64,000 nucleotides of DNA, taken from Demequina sp. NBRC 110057. Lineage in GTDB: Bacteria; Actinomycetota; Actinomycetes; Actinomycetales; Demequinaceae. The stretch lies in contig NZ_BBRN01000004.1 in the NCBI RefSeq assembly GCF_002090175.1, positions 62,001 to 126,000 of the forward strand, read 5' to 3'. Positions within the stretch are counted from its first letter, which is position 1, and every line of letters starts with the position of its first letter. A program made the position numbers and the translations under genes. The notes under the pieces are model-generated. The model did not search any database. It was not told where the DNA came from and saw only the letters and a program-made list of their open reading frames with translations. This document shows positions 52,459 through 60,399 of the stretch, one piece after another.

Positions 52459-53025
52459 GTGACCCGCACCCTGCGCGCGCTCGGCGGCATCACCCTGTGG
52501 GTGGCCGCCGTCCTTGGCGTGCTCACGTGCGGGGTGTGGGCAGCGACGGCGCTGGGGTGGATCAAGCCCCTCATCGTGGTCTCGGGATCGATGGAGCCCG
52601 AGATCCCCACCGGTGCCCTCGTCATCGACACTCCCGTCGCCGTCGAGGACCTCGCGGTGGGCAACGTCGTGACCGTGTACTCGGACCTCGCGGACAATCT
52701 CGTCACGCACCGTGTCGCGGCGGTAGACGTGGACGGCTCCACGGCCACGCTGACGCTCAAGGGCGACGCCAACCCGATCGAGGACCCCGAGCCCTACGTC
52801 GTCGAGGACGAGACCTGGACCGTCTCGTGGGTCATCCCCGGCCTCGGCGAGGCGATTGCCGACGTGAGCCGCCCCGGCGTTGTCATCCCCGCCATGATCG
52901 CGATCGGCGCACTCCTGGGGCTGTCGCTGCTGCGTGACCGGGACGACGACGCCGATGGCGAGCCCGAAGACGACGCCAGTGCCGATGCCGAGCGCCCCGC
53001 GGCGCGCTCGGGAGGTGCGTCATGA
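52459..53025 (+). CDS. sipW: Signal peptidase I, SipW/ER type
   Basis: A 188-residue S26 signal peptidase. An N-terminal membrane helix precedes the catalytic VVSGSMEPEIPTGALV (Ser44). The general base position is NLVTHRVAAV (His84 in place of the usual Lys), which defines the ER/SipW class, and LKGDANPIEDPEP supplies Asp103. A second membrane helix lies near 140-157, and the tail is acidic. SipW processes TasA-like precursors. It lies between one such precursor and an LPXTG protein, with GTG start and an ATGA overlap downstream. Confidence 0.9.
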   Translation: MTRTLRALGGITLWVAAVLGVLTCGVWAATALGWIKPLIVVSGSMEPEIPTGALVIDTPVAVEDLAVGNVVTVYSDLADNLVTHRVAAVDVDGSTATLTLKGDANPIEDPEPYVVEDETWTVSWVIPGLGEAIADVSRPGVVIPAMIAIGALLGLSLLRDRDDDADGEPEDDASADAERPAARSGGAS

Positions 53026-53570
53026 GTCGCCTCGCACGGGCGCTGCCCGCCGCCCTGCTCGCCGTGCTGCTCGCCTGCGCCGCGGCGATTGCTGGCGGCG
53101 TCGAGACCACGCGCGCGGAAACCGACGTGGCGGTCGACATCGATCTTGGCGAGATCATGCCGGGCGAAACCGTGACGAAGTCCCTCGAGATTGAGGTTCC
53201 CGAGGACGCCCAGGTGGTGCGTTCGGAGTGGGTCCAGGTCGAGGGCGTCGCGGCGGACATGACCTGGGAAATCTCGCTGTGCTCCGACCCCGGCTGCCTG
53301 GACGTTGCACCGGTGAACACCGGCGCCAAGGTCGCGGCCGGCACCTGGACCATGACGGTGGCGGGTTCGCTCCCCGACAACGCGGAGGGCGACGGCTATG
53401 CGCTCGGCGTCGTCACGCTGCAGGCCGACGATCCCGACGGTGGCATGCTTCCCACGACGGGCGGCGAGGTGCCGTGGCTCGTGCTCGCCTTCGCGGCCGG
53501 CGCGGTGGCCGCGGGCGCCGTCGCGGTCGCCGCGGCGCGACGCCATGAGCCCGCGGGAGCCCGGTCATGA
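53022..53570 (+). CDS. LPXTG-anchored surface protein in the SipW operon
   Basis: A 182-residue surface protein. Signal peptide ALLAVLLACAAAIAGGVE, a beta-type ectodomain (about 33-140: IDLGEIMPGETVTKSLEIEV, TWEISLCSDPGCLDVAP with two Cys that may pair), then a sortase signal LPTTG at 143-147, hydrophobic helix and AARRHEPAG tail. Sortase should attach it to the wall; no sortase gene is in the window. It overlaps both neighbours by ATGA. Probably a wall anchor or minor subunit for the TasA-like proteins; this is inference. Confidence 0.82.
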   Translation: MSRLARALPAALLAVLLACAAAIAGGVETTRAETDVAVDIDLGEIMPGETVTKSLEIEVPEDAQVVRSEWVQVEGVAADMTWEISLCSDPGCLDVAPVNTGAKVAAGTWTMTVAGSLPDNAEGDGYALGVVTLQADDPDGGMLPTTGGEVPWLVLAFAAGAVAAGAVAVAAARRHEPAGARS

Positions 53571-54475
53571 GGGCGCGGCGGCAGGGGCCCCTGCTCGCGG
53601 CGCTCGTGGGGCTTGCCGCGCTCGTCGCGCTGCCCTCGGTGACGGCGGCCGCGTGGACCGACGACGTGTGGTTCTCCGCCACGGCATCGGCCGGCACCTG
53701 GGACGACGGCGGCGGTGGTGGCGGCGGCGGGGGAGGCGGCATCGACGGCGGCGACGATGTCGACCTCGACATCACCTGGAACGTCTCCGGGCCTACCTCA
53801 ACGTGCGCGACTGTCGACATCACGACCGATGGCACCGACGTCGAATGGGAACTGACCGTGGACGTGACGCAGCGCCCCTGGGACAACGGCCCGCCCTCGG
53901 AGGTGGAGGTCGACAACGGCGGCATCATCGTCAGCGATACCGACGTCAACCCCGTCGTCATCCACGGCAACACGGACTCGTCCGGCACGTTCAACAGCAT
54001 GAGCAACAACACCCCGCTGAGCGCCGGGGAGACCGCCACTGTCGTGATCTGTGGGTTCAACAACGCGGGACCGGAGCCGCAGCCCGACGACGGCACGTGG
54101 TACACGACCGACTGGTCGGACGTGGAGGTTGTCGGCTCCGATTCCGTGTGCTCGACGCTCACGGTGCAGGGCCTCGTCGACCCCAGCGATCCGTTCTATT
54201 ACGGATGGCAGACCGACGTGAACGTGCAGTGGCTGGTCGATGCGCTCGACGCGGAGGATGCCACGGTGTTCTATGTCAGTTCGTCGCCTTCTCCGTCGGG
54301 CGGTTACGACTTCACCTTCGAACAGGATCCCGACGACCCGTACTTGATCCACATCGAGTCCGGAGTCGCGCTCGCGCTTCAAGGCAACTCCTCCACGCCG
54401 CCCGGTCAACAGCAGGTCGAAGTCTGCGTCCATGGTTCCGTTCCCGAGACGTTTGAATTTACGCTGACCCCGTGA
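53567..54475 (+). CDS. TasA-like secreted protein with SipW-type signal and poly-Gly linker, B
   Basis: A 302-residue protein whose N-terminus carries the same signal block as protein A: TAAAWTDDVWFSATASA at about 26-42. An 11-glycine run (residues 48-58) then leads to a large, acidic, beta-rich domain with DLDITWNVSGPTSTC, VVICGFNNAGPEPQPDDGTW and VCVHGSVPETFEFTLTP, rich in Thr, Asp and aromatic residues and with several cysteines. Larger than A and not obviously an enzyme, it may be a tip or adhesive subunit. ATGA overlap upstream, GTGA overlap with rsmD downstream. Confidence 0.78.
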   Translation: MRARRQGPLLAALVGLAALVALPSVTAAAWTDDVWFSATASAGTWDDGGGGGGGGGGGIDGGDDVDLDITWNVSGPTSTCATVDITTDGTDVEWELTVDVTQRPWDNGPPSEVEVDNGGIIVSDTDVNPVVIHGNTDSSGTFNSMSNNTPLSAGETATVVICGFNNAGPEPQPDDGTWYTTDWSDVEVVGSDSVCSTLTVQGLVDPSDPFYYGWQTDVNVQWLVDALDAEDATVFYVSSSPSPSGGYDFTFEQDPDDPYLIHIESGVALALQGNSSTPPGQQQVEVCVHGSVPETFEFTLTP

Positions 54476-55038
54476 CACGCATCATCGCTGGTGAGCTCGG
54501 CGGCCGCCGCCTCGCCGTCCCCGGCAAGGGCACGCGCCCTACCACCGACAGGGTGCGCGAGGCGCTCTTCAGTCGGCTGGACCACTCCGACGCGCTGCAT
54601 GGCGCGCGCGTGCTCGACCTCTTCGCCGGCTCCGGTGCGCTGGGGCTCGAGGCCCTGAGCAGGGGAGCGGCGAGCGCCGTCCTCGTCGAGGCGAGCAGTG
54701 GGGCGGCGCGCATCCTCCAGCAGAACGTCCGCGACCTCGGCGTGGGCGCCCGCGCGCAGGCCGTGCGGGAGAAGGCCGCCGCTTACCTGGGGCGCGCCCC
54801 AGGCCCGTTCGACCTCGTCGTCATCGACCCTCCCTATGACCTCCCCGCCGCGGAGGTGGATGCCGTCCTCGCGGCCCTGCCCGCCGTGCTCGCGCCGGAC
54901 GCGCTGGTGATCCTCGAGGGCTCCACCAGGGCATCGGCCCCCACCTGGCCGGAGGCGCTGGACGCGTACGACACCAAGGACTACGGCGAGACGCGGCTTC
55001 ACTACGCCGAGGTCCGCCCCGCCGAGGCGCTGGGGTAG
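54472..55038 (+). CDS. rsmD: 16S rRNA (guanine(966)-N(2))-methyltransferase
   Basis: A 188-residue SAM-dependent methyltransferase. N-terminal RIIAGELGGRRLAVPGKGTR, SAM motif VLDLFAGSGALGLEALSRGA, and catalytic FDLVVIDPPYDLPA (DPPY). It modifies 16S rRNA before 30S assembly is complete. The GTG overlaps the stop of the TasA-like B gene, so this housekeeping gene is coupled to the surface cassette. The stop TAG lies inside the TAGCGT box of coaD. Confidence 0.94.
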   Translation: MTRIIAGELGGRRLAVPGKGTRPTTDRVREALFSRLDHSDALHGARVLDLFAGSGALGLEALSRGAASAVLVEASSGAARILQQNVRDLGVGARAQAVREKAAAYLGRAPGPFDLVVIDPPYDLPAAEVDAVLAALPAVLAPDALVILEGSTRASAPTWPEALDAYDTKDYGETRLHYAEVRPAEALG

Positions 55039-55048
55039 CGTCGCCGTC

Positions 55049-55528
55049 ATGACCATCGCCGTCCTGCCGGGCACCTACGACCCCATCACCCTCGGCCACG
55101 TCGACATCGTGCGTCGGGCGAGCCGTCTGTTCGACGAGGTGATCGTGGCCGTCGCCCACAACTCGTCCAAGGCGCCGCTGCTGGGCGCCGAGGAGCGGGT
55201 GAGGCTGGCATCGGCGGCTATCTCCGGCATCCGCGGCGCGCGAGCCGTGCGCACCGACGGCCTCATCGTCGACTTCTGCCGCACGGTGGGCGCCGATGCG
55301 CTCGTCAAGGGCCTGCGTGGCGGCGCCGACTTCGACGCCGAGCGGCCCATGGCGCTGATGAACCGTTCGCTCACGGGCATCGAGACGGTCTTCGTGGTGG
55401 GCGACAACGCGCTCAGCCACGTGGCCTCCTCGCTCGTGCGCGACGTCGCTCGGCACGGGGGAGACGTATCCTCGTATGTGCCGCAGGGCGTGCCGGAGGC
55501 CATCGCGGCCGCCCTCGCGCGCGGGTAG
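55049..55528 (+). CDS. coaD: Phosphopantetheine adenylyltransferase
   Basis: A 159-residue nucleotidyltransferase that makes dephospho-CoA. The nucleotide block is PGTYDPITLGHVDIVRRAS (TxGH), then LIVDFCRTVGADALVKGLRG, and the C-terminal SSLVRDVARHGGDVSSYVP with the ISSS-like turn. TAGCGT (55036-55041) is 7 bases before the ATG, so a leaderless message is likely besides readthrough from rsmD. Length is normal. Confidence 0.96.
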   Translation: MTIAVLPGTYDPITLGHVDIVRRASRLFDEVIVAVAHNSSKAPLLGAEERVRLASAAISGIRGARAVRTDGLIVDFCRTVGADALVKGLRGGADFDAERPMALMNRSLTGIETVFVVGDNALSHVASSLVRDVARHGGDVSSYVPQGVPEAIAAALARG

Positions 55529-55551
55529 TTCGCCGCATCGGCGCGCCCGTG

Positions 55552-55581
55552 TTGAGAACACCCCCAGTTGTCGCGTAAAGT
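55552..55581 (+). promoter_or_regulatory. Promoter of yceD-rpmF-rnc-mutM
   Basis: TTGAGA (55552-55557) and TAAAGT (55576-55581) with an 18-base spacer, about 70 bases before the yceD-like start codon. The intergenic region of 122 bases otherwise shows only the RBS GAGGAGG. Confidence 0.6.
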
Positions 55582-55650
55582 AGTGCGCCGGTCCTGCCAA
55601 CAGGTACGGGCCCGGGTCCAGTGCGGACCGGAAACGTGAGGAGGTGCGAC

Positions 55651-56202
55651 ATGTCGCACCGTCTGCAACCCTCGCCGTATCGATTCCCCGTCAGGGATCT
55701 CGTGCGGCGTCCGGGTGCTCACCACGAGGTGAGCGAGACGTTCCCGGCACCAGTGGTCCTGGGCACCGACGTGATGGGCGTGCCCGAGGGGACGGATATC
55801 GAGCTCAATGTGAGCATCGAGTCCATCTCGGAGGGCATCTGGGTCTCCGGAACTGTTCACACGCTCGCTGTCGGCGAGTGCGGACGCTGTCTGGACGAGG
55901 TACGTCGCGATGTCGACGCCGCCGTTCAGGGGCTCTTCGCGCTCGGTGAGATCGAGTCCGATGAGGACGGCGAGGAGCCCGAGGACGTTTTCGAGTTTGA
56001 TGGGGAGACCCTTGACCTCGAGGACGTGGTGCGGGATGCGGTGGTGACATCGCTTCCCTTTACCCCACTGTGCAGTCCGGATTGCCCGGGCCTGTGCGAC
56101 CAATGCGGCGCGCGGCTCGTGGATGACCCGGACCACACCCACGAGGTGATCGACCCGAGGTGGTCGGCCCTACAGAGTTTGACTGAACAGAAAGAGAGTT
56201 AG
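55651..56202 (+). CDS. YceD/DUF177-family protein
   Basis: A 183-residue protein: [40 protein letters not shown], an acidic middle, and C-terminal [16 protein letters not shown] with four cysteines that probably bind zinc. DUF177 proteins are almost always encoded before rpmF; in plants a relative is needed for 23S rRNA accumulation, so a ribosome-biogenesis role is inferred. GTGAGGAGG precedes ATG 55651; rpmF follows after 2 bases. Confidence 0.92.
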   Translation: MSHRLQPSPYRFPVRDLVRRPGAHHEVSETFPAPVVLGTDVMGVPEGTDIELNVSIESISEGIWVSGTVHTLAVGECGRCLDEVRRDVDAAVQGLFALGEIESDEDGEEPEDVFEFDGETLDLEDVVRDAVVTSLPFTPLCSPDCPGLCDQCGARLVDDPDHTHEVIDPRWSALQSLTEQKES

Positions 56203-56204
56203 CC

Positions 56205-56399
56205 GTGGCAGTTCCCAAGCGCAAGATGTCGCGTTCGAACACGCGTGCCCGCCGTGCCCAGTGGAAGACCACCGCTGCGAACCTCACCACGTGCCCGTCG
56301 TGCAAGGCCGACAAGCTGGCCCACACCGCGTGCCCGTCGTGCGGTGCCTACAACGGTCGTCAGTACGCCGAGGCGCTTCGCACCGAGCACGAGGCGTAA
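56205..56399 (+). CDS. rpmF: 50S ribosomal protein L32
   Basis: A 64-residue zinc-containing L32: [40 protein letters not shown]. Two Cys-x-x-Cys pairs are kept. The start is GTG 56205. It stands between yceD and rnc, as in many bacteria. Confidence 0.97.
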   Translation: MAVPKRKMSRSNTRARRAQWKTTAANLTTCPSCKADKLAHTACPSCGAYNGRQYAEALRTEHEA

Positions 56400-56437
56400 G
56401 TCACGCTTTACCCCGTACGCGGACGCGAGGCGAGCAG

Positions 56438-57157
56438 TTGAGCATCCCGGGACAGGCCGCAGCCGACGCGCTGGTGGCCCGGCTCGGTGTGCCCGTCGAC
56501 CCTGAACTGCTCGTCCTCGCGCTCACGCACCGGTCGTTCGCGTACGAGAATGGCGGTCTGCCGACCAACGAGCGCCTGGAGTTCCTGGGGGACTCCGTGC
56601 TCGGCATCATCGTCACCGACCGCCTGTACCGGGACCACCCGGATCTTCCCGAGGGTGACCTCGCCAAGATGCGCGCCGCGACCGTGTCGCAGAAGGCGCT
56701 GAGCGAGGTCGCGCGCGAGATCGACCTGGGCCCCTGCGTGCTGCTGGGCAAGGGTGAGACCGCCACCGGAGGTGCGGACAAGGACTCGATCCTGTGCGAC
56801 TCCTTCGAGGCAGTGCTGGGCGCGATCTACCTCACCCACGGCATCGAGACCGCCCGCGAGGTGGTCGACAGGCTTGTGGGTCCCCACCTCGTCGCCGCCG
56901 CCCGCTCGGGTGTCGCGCTCGACTGGAAGACCTCGCTGCAGGAGGCCACCGCGGGGCGCAGCATGGGCGTCCCCGTCTATAGTTGCGTGGGCGAGGGGCC
57001 CGACCACGCCCGCACCTTCACGGCGACCGTCACCGTCGATGGCAACGCCTACGGCACCGGTGTGGGAAGCGCCAAGAAGCACGCCGAACAGGCCGCGGCC
57101 GCCGAGGCCTACGAGGCCATCACCGGCTCCGACGGCTCTGAGGCCGTCGCCTCCTGA
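56438..57157 (+). CDS. rnc: Ribonuclease III
   Basis: A 239-residue RNase III that cuts double-stranded RNA, including rRNA precursors. Catalytic block [20 protein letters not shown], second acidic site [15 protein letters not shown], then a double-stranded-RNA-binding domain: [20 protein letters not shown] and [19 protein letters not shown]. The likely start is TTG 56438 with GAGG 7 bases upstream, giving the normal family length; the longer frame reads into rpmF. mutM follows after 24 bases. Confidence 0.94.
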   Translation: MSIPGQAAADALVARLGVPVDPELLVLALTHRSFAYENGGLPTNERLEFLGDSVLGIIVTDRLYRDHPDLPEGDLAKMRAATVSQKALSEVAREIDLGPCVLLGKGETATGGADKDSILCDSFEAVLGAIYLTHGIETAREVVDRLVGPHLVAAARSGVALDWKTSLQEATAGRSMGVPVYSCVGEGPDHARTFTATVTVDGNAYGTGVGSAKKHAEQAAAAEAYEAITGSDGSEAVAS

Positions 57158-57181
57158 CCCCTTTCTCCGGTCCACGCGCGC

Positions 57182-58126
57182 ATGCCTGAGTTGCCCGAGG
57201 TCGAGACCGTCCGCGAGGGCCTCGCCCCGTTCGTCACCGACGCAACCATCACCGCCATCGAGGTGCGTCGCGAGTCCGTCGCTCGGCTCCTTCCCGGCGC
57301 GGGCGCCGAGTTCTCCGCGCGCCTGGCGGGAGCGACCATCGCCGGTGCCGTGAGGCGCGGCAAGTTCCTGTGGCTGCCGCTGCGCCTCCCAGGAGATGCG
57401 GCCGATGCGCCCGCCACCGAGTCTCTCTCTGCCCACCTGGGCATGTCGGGCCAGTTCCGCGTCCACACGGCCGAGGACGCGCCAGACCCCCACCCGCATT
57501 GTCGTGCGCGCCTACACCTCAGCCGCCCGGGCGAGGACCTTGTCCTTGACTTCCTCGACCAGCGCACCTTCGGGTACCTGCACGTCGAAGAGCTGCTCCC
57601 GACGCCGGACGGGCTCGCCGGTGGGCACGGGCTCCCGGACGCGGCGGTGCCGCTGTCGGTGGCGCATATCGGCCGCGACGCGCTCGACCCGCACCTGGAC
57701 ACCCGCTCGGCGCTGCGCGCATGGCGGCGCGGCTCGCGAGGCGTGAAGCAGGTGCTGCTGGACCAGACCCTGGTCTCCGGCATCGGCAACATCTATGCGG
57801 ACGAGGCGCTGTGGCGTGCCAGGGTTCACCCCGAGCGGCCCGCGTCCGCGCTGACCCCGGCCACCGCATCGGCCCTCCTCGAGGCCGCGCAGGAGGTGAT
57901 GCGCCGCGCGCTCGCCGAGGGCGGCACGAGCTTCGACGCGCTCTACGTCAACGTCAACGGCCAATCGGGCTACTTCGCGCGCGGCCTGGAGGCCTACGGG
58001 CGCGGGGGAGAGCCCTGCCGGCGCTGCGGCAGGCCGCTGCGTCGCGCGACCATCGGCGGCCGCTCCAGCCACTGGTGCGCCACGTGCCAGTGCCGATACT
58101 CTCCGCGGCGCGCGGGCACGCGCTAG
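57182..58126 (+). CDS. mutM: Formamidopyrimidine/8-oxoguanine DNA glycosylase
   Basis: A 314-residue bifunctional glycosylase/AP lyase. N-terminal PELPEVETVREGL supplies catalytic Pro and Glu, the lysine is in AVRRGKFLWLPLR, the helix-two-turn-helix contains QTLVSGIGNIYADEALW, and the C-terminal zinc finger is CRRCGRPLR ... HWCATCQCR. It removes oxidised purines. Part of the yceD-rpmF-rnc-mutM run. Slightly longer than average because of loops around residues 75-90. Confidence 0.95.
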   Translation: MPELPEVETVREGLAPFVTDATITAIEVRRESVARLLPGAGAEFSARLAGATIAGAVRRGKFLWLPLRLPGDAADAPATESLSAHLGMSGQFRVHTAEDAPDPHPHCRARLHLSRPGEDLVLDFLDQRTFGYLHVEELLPTPDGLAGGHGLPDAAVPLSVAHIGRDALDPHLDTRSALRAWRRGSRGVKQVLLDQTLVSGIGNIYADEALWRARVHPERPASALTPATASALLEAAQEVMRRALAEGGTSFDALYVNVNGQSGYFARGLEAYGRGGEPCRRCGRPLRRATIGGRSSHWCATCQCRYSPRRAGTR

Positions 58127-58160
58127 GTGTGAACGGCAGGTGACGCCTACGATGCAGGGT

Positions 58161-58778
58161 ATGGCTGACGTACGAGTGCTGGTGCTGGACGATCACGAGG
58201 TGGTGCGTCGCGGCATCTGCGACATCCTCGACCGAGCCGAGGGTGTGGAGGTGGTCGCGGAGGCGGGCTCCGTCGCGCAGGCGGTGCGACGCGCCGATGC
58301 CGTGCGTCCCGACGTGATCCTGTCCGACCTGCGCCTTCCCGACGGCACGGGGCTGGACGTCATCGCCCACGTGCGCGAGTCGCTGCCGAACACCCACGTG
58401 GTGGTGCTCACGAGCTATGACGACGACGAGGCGCGCACGGCCGCCCGCCACGCCGGCGCCGACGCGTTCGTGGCGAAGACCGCCGGCTCCGCGGAGGTCC
58501 TCAAGGCTGTCCTCGATGCCGCCTCGGGCCGCGAGCACGGCCAGCACATCGCGGTGGGGGAGGACGAGGCGCTGGCCCGCCTGACGCCCACCGAGCGACG
58601 CATCCTCTCGGCGGTCGGCGACGGCCTGTCGAACAAGGAGATCGCTGACCAGCTGGGCATTGCGGAGAAGACCGTCAAGAACCACGTGACGTCGGTCCTC
58701 GCGAAGATGGGCCTCAAGCGCCGCACCCAGATCGTGGCCTGGGCCACGCAGCGCCGCGCGCAGTCCTTCCGCGGGTGA
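58161..58778 (+). CDS. NarL/DevR-family response regulator
   Basis: A 205-residue regulator. Receiver: VRVLVLDDHEVVRRGICDIL with the acidic pair, phosphoacceptor Asp56 in VILSDLRLPDGTG, Thr in VVVLTSYDDD and Lys in FVAKTAGS. C-terminal GerE-type HTH: LTPTERRILSAVGDGLSNKE, QLGIAEKTVKNHVTSVLAKM. The AEKTVKNHV helix is DevR/DosR-like. TACGAT is 7 bases before the ATG. It is convergent with a GAF-domain kinase one base away, its probable partner. Confidence 0.92.
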   Translation: MADVRVLVLDDHEVVRRGICDILDRAEGVEVVAEAGSVAQAVRRADAVRPDVILSDLRLPDGTGLDVIAHVRESLPNTHVVVLTSYDDDEARTAARHAGADAFVAKTAGSAEVLKAVLDAASGREHGQHIAVGEDEALARLTPTERRILSAVGDGLSNKEIADQLGIAEKTVKNHVTSVLAKMGLKRRTQIVAWATQRRAQSFRG

Positions 58779-58779
58779 G

Positions 58780-60399
58780 TTAGCGCTTCACCTGAACGTT
58801 CCAGGTGGCGCGGGACCCTGGCATCGTCGCGCCGGCGTTCACCGGCTCCAAGGAGAAACTCCCGTCGCGCCTGATGGCGCGGTTGCCGAGGTTCGAAGTT
58901 CCCGAGTAGCGCTTGGTGGCGCCCGCGGGGCCGATGCCGTTGTCCTCCACCCCGAGCTCGAGCCTGTCACCCTCGAGGCGCACCCAGAGCTTGACCGCGC
59001 TCGCCTTGGCGTGACGCGCGACGTTGGACAGGAGCTCCCTCATCACGGCGATCGCGTCGTCCGCGAGCGTCGCGTCGATGGTGCAGACGCGGTCCAGATC
59101 GGCCCATGCCGCCTCCGTGTCGACCACGAACCCCAGCGTCGCCTGCGCAAGCGTGATCTCGCGCCGCATGCGGTCGCTGGCGGGCTCCGACGAGCGCTGG
59201 CCGGCGAGATTACGCATGACCCCGCGCACCTCGTACTGGGCGCGCTTGACGTGGTCGGCGGCGCTTGCCAGCCTCGCGGATTGCGCATCGGACGCGTCCT
59301 CACCCAAGGCCTCGAGGTGCATCGCCGCGGCGAAGAGCTCCTGGGAGACGAAGTCGTGGAGGTCGTCGGCGATCTGCTCGCGCTCCTCCAGCAGCGCCGC
59401 GTGGCTGCGCGCCTGATTGAGCTCCGACAGCGTGAGAGCGAGAGCGGCCTGGTGCGCGAAGCGCTGCGTCACCTCGAGGTCCGCCGCGGAAAACTCGTGG
59501 TCGCCCTTGTCGCGCCACAGCATGAGCAGGCCGATGGTCTCGCCGTCCGAGGCCAGCGGCGCGTACAGGCTGGGCCCGTACTCGGTGATCTCGTGCAGGA
59601 CGTGGCGGCCGGGCGGCTCCGGCGCGACGATGCCGGTGGAGGTGCGGATGACGTCCATGGCCGAGCCCTGGTCGGGAAGCTCGAGGCCGATGATGTTGCT
59701 GGCGTAGTCGCCAGCTGCCATCTCGATCACCCAGGCGTCGTCAACACCTGGCAGCACGAGCGCGGCAGTGGGGGCGTGGGCGAGGATGCGCGCCGCGTCG
59801 ACGATGCCCTGGAGGGCGGCCTCCTCGTCCTGGGTGGTGAGCATCTGGGTGGTGAGTCGCTGCGAGGCCTCGAGCCAGCGCTGCCTCTCCACGGCATCGT
59901 CGTGAAGCTTGGCATGGTCGATCGCCACGGCGGCCGCCGCGGCGAGGGCGAGGATCATGCGCTTGTCCTCGTCGTCGAAGGGCCCGCCCTTCTTGTCCGC
60001 GAGGTAGAGGTGGCCAAACACCTGCTCCCTGACCGTCAGGGACGTGCCGAGGAAGCTCTCGAGTCGCGGGTGCCAACGCGGCATACCGCGATGGTCGGGG
60101 TCCGCGTCGATGTTCTCGACGGCAAGGGTGCCGTGCGCGGGGATCTTCGCCAGCACCCCCACGCGGCCCGGAGGGTGGCCGATCCTGTCCTTCGCGTCGT
60201 CGGGGATGCCCTTGGTGAGGAACGCCACGGATTCGCCCTGCGCGTCGAACACGTGCAGCGCGGCGTAGTGCGCGTCGGTGAGCAGCCGCGCCGACTCGAC
60301 CAACGTGTCGAGCACCGCTGACAGCGACAGGTCAGCGTTGAGCGCCGTGATGGCATCGGCGAGGGTGAGGCTCGCCTGGTGGTCATCGACCTCAGTCAT
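58780..60399 (-). CDS. GAF-domain sensor histidine kinase (DevS/DosS-like)
   Basis: A 539-residue soluble kinase. Two GAF domains (about 25-165 and 185-325) precede a HisKA_3 dimerisation block EREQIADDLHDFVSQELFAA with phospho-His348, and an HATPase domain with ELLSNVARHAKASAVKLWVR (N box) and VEDNGIGPAGATKR. There is no membrane helix, so the signal is cytosolic; DevS/DosS GAF domains bind haem and sense O2, NO or redox state. Haem binding is not proven here. Its ATG overlaps the cydC stop by 8 bases, which ties it to the cytochrome bd operon. Confidence 0.9.
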   Translation of the reverse strand: MTEVDDHQASLTLADAITALNADLSLSAVLDTLVESARLLTDAHYAALHVFDAQGESVAFLTKGIPDDAKDRIGHPPGRVGVLAKIPAHGTLAVENIDADPDHRGMPRWHPRLESFLGTSLTVREQVFGHLYLADKKGGPFDDEDKRMILALAAAAAVAIDHAKLHDDAVERQRWLEASQRLTTQMLTTQDEEAALQGIVDAARILAHAPTAALVLPGVDDAWVIEMAAGDYASNIIGLELPDQGSAMDVIRTSTGIVAPEPPGRHVLHEITEYGPSLYAPLASDGETIGLLMLWRDKGDHEFSAADLEVTQRFAHQAALALTLSELNQARSHAALLEEREQIADDLHDFVSQELFAAAMHLEALGEDASDAQSARLASAADHVKRAQYEVRGVMRNLAGQRSSEPASDRMRREITLAQATLGFVVDTEAAWADLDRVCTIDATLADDAIAVMRELLSNVARHAKASAVKLWVRLEGDRLELGVEDNGIGPAGATKRYSGTSNLGNRAIRRDGSFSLEPVNAGATMPGSRATWNVQVKR

